Below are positions 23,365 to 28,848 of a DNA stretch of 30,496 nucleotides, in pieces. The position numbers and the translations under genes are program-made. This DNA is from an uncultured Clostridia bacterium. GTDB taxonomy: Bacteria; Bacillota; Clostridia; Oscillospirales; Ruminococcaceae. Each line of letters opens with the position of its first letter. Position 1 is the first letter of the stretch. The notes beneath the pieces were generated by a model. It was given only the letters and a program-made list of their open reading frames with translations. It was not told the origin of the DNA and made no database searches. The DNA is taken from assembly GCA_947176675.1 (NCBI GenBank), contig CAMWRN010000003.1, positions 1 through 30,496 of the forward strand, in the 5' to 3' direction.

Positions 23365-24195
23365 TTAGCTGTTGGAAATTTTTTGCTCGTCTATTTCATA
23401 TGCAACCTTTGCATTGTTTTTCCGTATCAGCTCTTTTTTTATGAACTGGCCCGAACGGGAGTCCACCACCGCACGATAGACCTCTCCCCTGCGGTACACC
23501 TCGTTGCCCTCGCGGATAAAACGCTCGTTTTCGGATTTGATATGAAAAGCAAACTGTGAGCGGTCTATAGCCCGAAGTTCTCCTCTAAGATACTCGCCGT
23601 CGGTGTAGACAATTATCTGATAGGTGTTTTTGGTGTTGTTTTTCAGCCTGTAGTCAAGATAGTTATAGAAAACCGACGTACCCGTACCGAAAGGTACTTT
23701 CCTGCCGTGGTCGGGGAAAAGGTCGATTTGGTCGTGATGGTGATGTTCGGCGATGTCAAGTTCGGAGTGGAGAGCCATCCAGTGGATAAGGTTTGTCATC
23801 TGACAAAGTCCGCCGCCTATGCCAGTTGACGGTTTCCCGCCCTCTATGGTAAGTCCCTCAAGGTAGCCCTTTTTTTCGTCGGGACTGCCAACAAGCCTCC
23901 AGAATGAAAAGGTCTCGCCGGGGTGTATCAGTATTCCCGAAATTTTCGGCGCGGCAAGCGACAGGTTCACCGCCTTGTTTTCCTGCAAGCGCATATCGGC
24001 GTTCCCAAGCCGTCTGCGTATCAGGGAACTGTGCTTATAGAGCAGCACCGGGAGCTTTTCCTCGGTTTTTTCGGAAGTAAACCTCATACCAAAGAGTGCC
24101 CCGAAGAAGTTTTTTATATGCCGCAGTACAATACACTTATGCATGGAGATCTTGTAGGTCGCAGGTGAAATTTCGCAGAACAGCCGCCTTTTCAT
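23365..24195 (-). CDS. VanW family protein
   Basis: A 276-residue protein of the VanW family, named from vancomycin-resistance clusters but widespread in Clostridia and of unknown biochemical role. Diagnostic segments are ISPATYKISMHK near the start, IHPGETFSFWRLVGSP, GGKPSTGIGGGLCQMTN, and DYRLKNNTKNTYQI. The start ATG has only a weak ribosome site (GGGGCTTC), but its N-terminal match to family members supports it. No signal peptide or resistance genes (vanA, vanH, vanX) are nearby, so this is no evidence of glycopeptide resistance. It lies between a T-box leader and thrS. Confidence 0.9.
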   Translation of the reverse strand: MKRRLFCEISPATYKISMHKCIVLRHIKNFFGALFGMRFTSEKTEEKLPVLLYKHSSLIRRRLGNADMRLQENKAVNLSLAAPKISGILIHPGETFSFWRLVGSPDEKKGYLEGLTIEGGKPSTGIGGGLCQMTNLIHWMALHSELDIAEHHHHDQIDLFPDHGRKVPFGTGTSVFYNYLDYRLKNNTKNTYQIIVYTDGEYLRGELRAIDRSQFAFHIKSENERFIREGNEVYRRGEVYRAVVDSRSGQFIKKELIRKNNAKVAYEIDEQKISNS

Positions 24196-24293
24196 ATGTG
24201 AAGCCCCAATCTTTATTTAGTGTTATCCAAATAATAGCACTATATATCATGAACTTCAACGGTTGTTCCGAATTGTAACCCCTATGATACCGA

Positions 24294-24343
24294 ATTATAA
24301 TAGGACGGTAACATATGGTAACAGTAATATTAATAATGGTTAC
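24294..24343 (-). promoter_or_regulatory. Candidate internal promoter of vanW with TGTTAC repeats
   Basis: Minus strand TTACCA (complement 24316-24321), 16 bases, TATAAT (complement 24294-24299), located after the T-box terminator. TGTTAC occurs twice at a 10-base period (complement 24318-24323 and 24308-24313), and TGTAAC lies 21 bases upstream of the first. Such direct repeats are typical of OmpR/PhoB-type regulators. CCGAATTGTAA (24268-24278) and CCGAATTATAA (24290-24300) form a further direct repeat nearby. Confidence 0.45.
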
Positions 24344-24619
24344 AAAAAATCCCTTAATCCTGTTCGGACTAAGGGACGATTTTTCTCGTGATTCCACCCA
24401 AATTCATACACTCATCGTAATATTATTGGAAATATTACGGAAAGTATACCTCATTCCGCTCTGTAACGGGAGCGTCCCGCCGTGTATTGGACGGACTCAA
24501 AGGCGGTGTGCACTGTACTTGGGAATACCCCGCTCGCAGCGTCTTCCGCTAAAAGCGGCTGCGGGACTCTCTGAAAACCCTCGGCGTACAGCGCCTTCCT
24601 TATCAGCGTTTTTTACTAT
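24344..24619 (-). promoter_or_regulatory. T-box riboswitch, probably threonine type, upstream of vanW-thrS
   Basis: Minus strand: AGAGAG and a long stem I near complement 24505-24600, CCGTTACAGAGCGGAATGAGG in the middle, the T-box element GGGTGGAATCACGAG (complement 24385-24399), then terminator CCCTTAGTCC/GGATTAAGGG (complement 24366-24375 and 24351-24360) and a T run. The UGGA bulge predicts a tRNA with U discriminator. That fits tRNA-Thr of Gram-positives and excludes tRNA-Tyr (A). Specifier candidate ACC is at complement 24505-24507; TAC at complement 24515-24517 is the less likely alternative. Confidence 0.85.
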
Positions 24620-24625
24620 GAATTC

Positions 24626-24654
24626 AGCATATCACATTTATTTTGTTTTGTCAA
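24626..24654 (-). promoter_or_regulatory. Promoter of the vanW-thrS T-box transcript
   Basis: Minus strand TTGACA (complement 24649-24654), 17 bases, TATGCT (complement 24626-24631). The start would fall near 24619, just before the T-box stem I. Confidence 0.75.
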
Positions 24655-24718
24655 TCGTCTTTTTGTACATACTGATAAGGTAAATATTATGAAATAGTGT
24701 CAAATTGTATAATTTTCC

Positions 24719-24747
24719 TTGACAAATCGAAGATTTTATATTAAAAT
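24719..24747 (+). promoter_or_regulatory. Distal promoter pointing toward rny
   Basis: TTGACA at 24719-24724, 17 bases, TAAAAT at 24742-24747. Start near 24754, giving either a separate small transcript or a leader of about 430 bases for rny. The only reading frame just downstream is 13 codons, without a ribosome site. Confidence 0.75.
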
Positions 24748-24753
24748 AATAAA

Positions 24754-25187
24754 ATGAATGCAATGTATTTAAATAAACGGTTTCGGGGTCTCACGTGATC
24801 GTGTATGTCCTGAAGGCTATGCAAATAAATTGCTGTTCAATTTTTTTCTTTCTTCTATAGTGAATAGAAGGTTTTCATATATTATATTATAAGCGGATAA
24901 ATTCGTTTTACTCTAAGTATTTTTCTGTGTCGGACAGGATCGGAATGATAGGGCACTGAAGAATCGCTTCGGATCTTTTTACGTATATACGGTATGCCGT
25001 GACCGACGGGGTCGGGGCGGTATTGCCGCCGTTTCTTGCGAAAACGTATTCGCAGGTCTTAAAACAGACTGACAGTCAAGCCGCAGACACTGACGGCAGC
25101 TGTACAGTCGGACTGATAACTATTTGTATAATGTATAGCGAAAACCTTTATTCTCCTTGAAGAAATACTATAAAGGAGGTAAATGGG
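24754..25187 (+). other. Hairpin-rich untranslated region upstream of rny
   Basis: No credible gene. The left part has CTTCTAT/ATAGAAG (24852-24870) followed by GTTTTC, possibly a weak terminator. The right part holds successive short stems: ACGG/CCGT at 24990-25001, CCGAC/GTCGG at 25003-25015, GGCGG/CCGCC at 25016-25030, TGCGAA/TTCGCA at 25037-25054 and GTCT/AGAC at 25056-25069. Further CAGTC/GACTG elements lie at 25067-25077 and 25105-25115. A proximal -10 TATAAT at 25127-25132 lacks a clear -35. It may be a structured rny leader or an independent RNA. Confidence 0.5.
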
Positions 25188-26741
25188 TTGGAATTCATAA
25201 TCGGAATTATAGCTTTCATCGTCGGCGCGGCGGCTTCCGGCTTCGTTATGTTCAAGGTCGGGATCAATTACCGCAAGCAGCAGGCTGAATCCGCTATCGG
25301 TTCCGCCGAAAAGGAAGCCGAGAGAATTATCGAGGACGCTAAAAAAGAAGCCGAAAGCAAGAAGAAAATAGCCCTTGTGGAGGCTAAGGACGAAATACAC
25401 AAAAGCCGTTCCGAGCTTGAAAAGGAGATCAAGGAACGCAGGAACGATATGTCCCGTCAGGAGCGGCGCATCCAGCAGAAAGAGGAAAACCTCGACAAAA
25501 AAAGCGACAATATAGAAAAGAAAGACGAGCTTTTGCAGAAAAAACTCAAGCAGGCTGAGGAAAAGCTTGATGAGGCTGACAAGATCAAAAAGTCCCAGAT
25601 GGAAATTTTGGAAAAAATTTCTCAGTTTACAATGGAACAGGCTAAGGATCACCTGCTTTCAATGCTGGAAAACGACCTTGTACACGACAAGGCGCTGAAA
25701 ATACAGCAGTACGAGACACAGCTCAAGGACGAATGCGAGGAAAGAGCGAGAGACCTTATCTCTCTTGCAGTTTCCAAATGTGCTGCGGATCAGGTCTCCG
25801 AGACCGCTGTTTCGGTGGTTCCCCTTCCCAATGACGAAATGAAAGGCCGTATCATCGGACGTGAGGGACGCAATATCCGTACTCTTGAGACCCTTACGGG
25901 CGTAGACCTTATTATAGACGATACTCCCGAGGCGATTACTTTATCCTGCTTCGATCAGGCAAGGCGCGAGGTCGCAAGGATCGCCCTCGAAAAGCTTATC
26001 GCAGACGGACGTATCCACCCCTCCCGTATCGAGGAAATGGTTGACAAGGCTCGCCGCGAGGTTGAGCATAAAATCAAGCAGGAGGGCGAAAGAGCTGTTC
26101 TGGAGACTAACGTTCACGGGCTTAACCATGAGCTTGTCCGCCTTATCGGACGTCTTCATTACCGCACGTCTTACCGTCAGAACGTTCTCAATCACTCTAT
26201 AGAGGTGGCTCACCTTGCGGGTATAATGGCTTCCGAGCTTGGTGTGGACGCTAATCTTGCGCGCCGCGCCGGACTTCTCCACGACGTGGGCAAGGCTCTC
26301 AGCTACGAGATAGAGGGTTCTCACGTTCAGATAGGCGTTGACGTTTGCCGCAAGTACAAGGAGAATGCCGACGTTATCCACGCTATCGAGGCTCATCACG
26401 GCGATGTGGAGGCTAAAACTGTTGTTGCTACGCTGGTTCAGGCTGCCGATGCTATTTCCGCCGCAAGACCCGGCGCAAGAAGCGAGAACTACGAGAACTA
26501 TATCAAGCGTCTTCAGAAGCTTGAGGAGATATGTACATCTTACGACGGCGTTGAAAAATCCTTTGCCATTCAGGCGGGACGCGAAGTGCGCATAATGGTA
26601 TTCCCCGACAAGATCAACGATGAGAAAATGACCATTGTTGCCCGCGAGATCGCTCAGCGTATCGAAAACGAGATGGATTATCCCGGACAGATCAAGATCA
26701 ATCTTATCAGGGAAAGTCGCGCCATAGAATACGCAAAGTAA
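25188..26741 (+). CDS. rny: Ribonuclease Y
   Basis: Membrane-bound endoribonuclease that initiates mRNA decay in Firmicutes. The 517 residues show an N-terminal membrane helix (EFIIGIIAFIVGAAASGFVMF) and a long Glu/Lys coiled coil to about residue 150. A KH domain follows (MKGRIIGREGRNIRTLETLTGVDLIIDDTPE), then an HD domain with HSIEVAHLAG, LLHDVGKA and AHHGD. Length is normal. The start is a TTG with a perfect AAAGGAGGT eight bases upstream; an ATG five bases before it opens a different frame of only five codons. Weak initiation and a long leader suggest post-transcriptional control. Confidence 0.95.
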   Translation: MEFIIGIIAFIVGAAASGFVMFKVGINYRKQQAESAIGSAEKEAERIIEDAKKEAESKKKIALVEAKDEIHKSRSELEKEIKERRNDMSRQERRIQQKEENLDKKSDNIEKKDELLQKKLKQAEEKLDEADKIKKSQMEILEKISQFTMEQAKDHLLSMLENDLVHDKALKIQQYETQLKDECEERARDLISLAVSKCAADQVSETAVSVVPLPNDEMKGRIIGREGRNIRTLETLTGVDLIIDDTPEAITLSCFDQARREVARIALEKLIADGRIHPSRIEEMVDKARREVEHKIKQEGERAVLETNVHGLNHELVRLIGRLHYRTSYRQNVLNHSIEVAHLAGIMASELGVDANLARRAGLLHDVGKALSYEIEGSHVQIGVDVCRKYKENADVIHAIEAHHGDVEAKTVVATLVQAADAISAARPGARSENYENYIKRLQKLEEICTSYDGVEKSFAIQAGREVRIMVFPDKINDEKMTIVAREIAQRIENEMDYPGQIKINLIRESRAIEYAK

Positions 26742-26779
26742 TATTTTTGACAATTATACCTATAGTATGTAATCGAGAA

Positions 26780-26809
26780 AAAACAGGGGCTTCCTAAAGC
26801 CCCTGTTTT
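26780..26809. terminator. Terminator hairpin after rny
   Basis: A stem of up to 13 bp (26780-26792 with 26797-26809) around a CCTA loop, GC-rich in the centre with A/T ends. The plus-strand T run is only TTTT and is part of the stem; the minus-strand run is longer. It lies between rny and the next gene, so that gene probably needs its own promoter, but none is convincing in the 15 bases after the hairpin. Some readthrough from rny is therefore likely. Confidence 0.75.
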
Positions 26810-26824
26810 GGTAGGAGGATTTCT

Positions 26825-28252
26825 ATGCCAAAAACGATTTTCGGTACAACGGAAAAATCCAATTTTATACTGAATATGAAGAAAAGCACGGTCAGGAAAT
26901 GGGTTGCGGGACTGCTTTGCGCCTGTGTTATAGTTCCGCTTCTTGGAGGGATATTCATTACCGCTGTTCCCGGAACAAGCGCGCTGCTGGGAGCATTTCT
27001 TTACGCAACGGGATTTTCCTGCATACTTTTCTATATAGTGCTGTTGCTTAGAAAAGATATACGTGTAAAAGACTATCCCTGCTTTTATTTAATTTTCGCG
27101 CTGGCGGCGCTGGCGTTTGCCTCCTATTATCGGGTCGTGCTGAACAGCGGCGGCGATCAGGAAATGATAAATACCGCTTTGCTGGGCGAAAACGGCAGAT
27201 ATGAGGGCTTTCTTGCGCTGATCGCTTATTTCGGAATATTCTTGCTTGCGGCGGCGGTAATGCGCAGGAGCTCGGTAAAAGTTATTTTTGACATTCTTGT
27301 GGGCGCGGGGATAGTACAGGGCGTCGTGGCGGTATTGCAGCATATACCTTGGGATTTCCCGTCGGATTTCAGAAAACTGCCCGCTTTGATACTTCTGAAG
27401 GACGTTCATCTTTCCAGCGGACTTTCCGACAATCCTATTTTTTACGGCTCGTTTCTTACGCTTGTAACGGCTGTTGCGGCGGCGGGAGCTATGTACGAAA
27501 AAAATATCGTTCGGGCGAGAGTTTACGGAGTTTCGGCGGTATTCTTTTTCCTGACTGGACTTTTTACATCATCGGTGGTGCCGCTTATCGGCATAGGTAC
27601 AGCGTATGTTGTGCTTGCGGTCATTGAATTTACTGCGGGAAAAGGCGGTACAAGCTTTGAAGGGGGCGTACTGACAAGTTCACGGAAAAGATTTGCCGCG
27701 CTGCTTATCGGGACAGCTGCCGTTCTGGGACTTGTACTGGCGCTTCAAGGCGTCTGGCTGCGTGACAAGGCGATCGCCTATACAGACTGCTTTTACCGTC
27801 TGTATATAACGGGCGGACCGTCTCCGGTAAATTATGATTCCTTGTGGAAAATAGGCGCTGAAAGAAGCTTTATGATGATAAAGGCTCACCCTATACTCGG
27901 CGTGGGACCCGATCTCATGGCAAAATATCAGATCGGTATCGAGGATCTTATAGTTGACAGCATTGACCGCAGCTACAATGAGTATCTTTATATTGCGGCA
28001 ACGAGGGGAATACCTGCGCTTGCGGTCTATTTGGCGCTGCTTGCGGCGAGCTTTGTCAGACTTTTTAAGGACGTTCGGGAATTCGCTTCCGACAGGGAAA
28101 TTTGGTTCAGACCTGCGCTGCTTGCGGCGGTCACGGCGTATTCGGTGCAGGCGTTTTTCAGCGCGAGTGCTGTAACGGTCGCTCCGTTTTTCTGGCTGCT
28201 TCTCGGAATTTCATGGTCGAAATTTACGGAGGATACCAAAATCAAGGCATAA
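26825..28252 (+). CDS. O-antigen ligase / Wzy-type polymerase family membrane protein
   Basis: A 475-residue polytopic membrane protein with about ten to twelve hydrophobic helices. The large external loop contains RLYITGGPSPVNYDSLWKIG, then MIKAHPILGVGPDLM and DSIDRSYNEYLYIAATRGIPAL. This is the Wzy_C pattern (R-x-x-x-W, P-x-x-G-V-G, N-x-x-L-x-x-x-x-x-x-G) of O-antigen ligases, polysaccharide polymerases and related glycan transferases. In a Gram-positive context it more likely acts on a wall-linked or exported polysaccharide or glycoprotein glycan than on LPS. GGAGGA precedes the ATG. No glycosyltransferases are adjacent, so the substrate is unknown. Confidence 0.85.
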   Translation: MPKTIFGTTEKSNFILNMKKSTVRKWVAGLLCACVIVPLLGGIFITAVPGTSALLGAFLYATGFSCILFYIVLLLRKDIRVKDYPCFYLIFALAALAFASYYRVVLNSGGDQEMINTALLGENGRYEGFLALIAYFGIFLLAAAVMRRSSVKVIFDILVGAGIVQGVVAVLQHIPWDFPSDFRKLPALILLKDVHLSSGLSDNPIFYGSFLTLVTAVAAAGAMYEKNIVRARVYGVSAVFFFLTGLFTSSVVPLIGIGTAYVVLAVIEFTAGKGGTSFEGGVLTSSRKRFAALLIGTAAVLGLVLALQGVWLRDKAIAYTDCFYRLYITGGPSPVNYDSLWKIGAERSFMMIKAHPILGVGPDLMAKYQIGIEDLIVDSIDRSYNEYLYIAATRGIPALAVYLALLAASFVRLFKDVREFASDREIWFRPALLAAVTAYSVQAFFSASAVTVAPFFWLLLGISWSKFTEDTKIKA

Positions 28253-28256
28253 AAAC

Positions 28257-28285
28257 AGACCCGTTCCGATACGCTGAGCGGGTCT
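28257..28285 (-). terminator. Terminator hairpin between the ligase-type gene and the intergenic region
   Basis: AGACCCG at 28257-28263 pairs with CGGGTCT at 28279-28285. The A run at 28251-28255 gives a T5 tail on the minus strand, so the minus-strand reading is the stronger terminator. On the plus strand only TTC follows. It may serve both directions. Confidence 0.7.
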
Positions 28286-28293
28286 TCGCAATA

Positions 28294-28322
28294 TTGACAA
28301 AAAAGACAAAATGTGCTAAAAT
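28294..28322 (+). promoter_or_regulatory. Plus-strand promoter facing the small-RNA promoter
   Basis: TTGACA at 28294-28299, 17 bases, TAAAAT at 28317-28322. It points rightward, toward the leftward promoter at 28405-28434, so the two transcripts would overlap as antisense. GACAAAATGTG (28305-28315) recurs inverted as CGCATTTTGTC (28422-28432). Confidence 0.55.
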
Positions 28323-28404
28323 AACAGAAGTGTGCCGCACGGCGGTTTGTCAAAGGTTTCGCATTTGGCTGCGAGTTCTCGCAGGCGACTCTCTTTACGG
28401 GGAT

Positions 28405-28434
28405 ATTATACCCCCTCACCCCGCATTTTGTCAA
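28405..28434 (-). promoter_or_regulatory. Minus-strand consensus promoter
   Basis: Minus strand TTGACA (complement 28429-28434), an 18-base G-rich spacer, and TATAAT (complement 28405-28410). Both hexamers are perfect. No protein gene lies downstream on this strand, which is why a small RNA is proposed. Confidence 0.6.
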
Positions 28435-28503
28435 GCAATTCTCAAAATTTTCCGCGTATTTTTTTCGATTTATATATATCGTATATTCATTTGCAAATCC
28501 GCC

Positions 28504-28543
28504 GATTATTACAAAATCGTTACGATTATTGCAAATCTGTTAC
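28504..28543 (+). repeat. Tandem 20-base direct repeat
   Basis: Two adjacent 20-base units (28504-28523 and 28524-28543) agree at 16 of 20 positions, each beginning GATTATT and ending GTTAC. They lie about 100 bases upstream of the promoter at 28640. The 20-base period is about two helical turns, as for a protein-binding site. The surrounding 28440-28640 stretch is AT-rich, with a GTGCGTT/AACGCAC hairpin (28572-28604) and no gene. Confidence 0.5.
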
Positions 28544-28639
28544 CGACGTTTTTCGCGTTTTTTTGAAAAATGTGCGTTTTTTAGTGAAAAGTGTACACAA
28601 CGCACGAAAAATAACTTGAAAATTTGGTGCATCTGTACG

Positions 28640-28668
28640 TTGACACTTTTCGCTTGAAATGTTAGAAT
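28640..28668 (+). promoter_or_regulatory. Strong promoter of the terminal secreted-protein gene
   Basis: TTGACA at 28640-28645, 17 bases, TAGAAT at 28663-28668. Transcription would start near 28675. The -35 region forms an imperfect inverted repeat with upstream DNA: AAAAGTGT near 28586-28593 against ACACTTTT at 28643-28650. Confidence 0.8.
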
Positions 28669-28674
28669 AATAGC

Positions 28675-28848
28675 GTGATAGACAGAGGGTCGCCAATAAG
28701 GCATAAGACCCCGAACCTCATAAGATGTTTCGGACAGGTTGATATGCCCCCCCGCGGTCACGGTCATCACAAAAATCCTATTTGATTTCCATTCCATAAT
28801 GGAAATAAATAAAGAAAAAATTAAAACAAAACAAGGAGGAAATTTTTC
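28675..28848 (+). promoter_or_regulatory. Structured 5' leader of the secreted-protein gene
   Basis: Closing helix GTGAT-A-GAC (28675-28683) with GTCATCAC (28763-28770). Inside, GGGTC (28687-28691) pairs with GACCC (28707-28711) around GCC/GGC. Alternatively GGCATA (28700-28705) pairs with TATGCC (28743-28748), interleaving with the first helix. CCGAA/TTCGG (28711-28733) forms an inner hairpin. Downstream, ATTTCCAT/ATGGAAAT (28785-28806) makes a separate hairpin before the AAGGAGGAA ribosome site. No T run follows, so control by translation or mRNA stability is likelier than termination. No known riboswitch class recognised. Confidence 0.55.

Larger units (their letters stand above)
28250..28398 (-). 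ncRNA. Candidate minus-strand small RNA
   Basis: A minus-strand promoter (TTGACA, 18 bases, TATAAT; complement 28405-28434) would start a transcript near 28398 that ends at the T5-tailed hairpin at 28257-28285, about 150 bases long. Within it are CTGCGA/TCGCAG (28369-28384) and GCCG/CGGC hairpins. No reading frame with a ribosome site is present. I do not recognise a known RNA family. Confidence 0.45.

Noticed and set aside
23365..24195. VanW as evidence of vancomycin resistance
   Set aside because: VanW-family proteins are common in Clostridia outside resistance clusters, and no vanA/B, vanH or vanX gene is present.
24514..24517. Tyr specifier (TAC) for the second T-box
   Set aside because: The UGGA bulge does not match the A discriminator of tRNA-Tyr, and the downstream synthetase is for threonine.
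24315..24683. Plus-strand open frame of 122 codons over the T-box region
   Set aside because: The region is explained by the minus-strand T-box, and the start lacks a ribosome site.
26747..26775. TTGACA after rny as a promoter for the ligase-type gene
   Set aside because: No acceptable -10 lies 16-18 bases downstream, and the terminator hairpin would follow immediately.
28102..28619. Two overlapping plus-strand open frames at the end of and after the Wzy/WaaL-type gene
   Set aside because: The first overlaps the real gene out of frame and the second starts at GTG without a ribosome site. Composition is that of AT-rich intergenic DNA.
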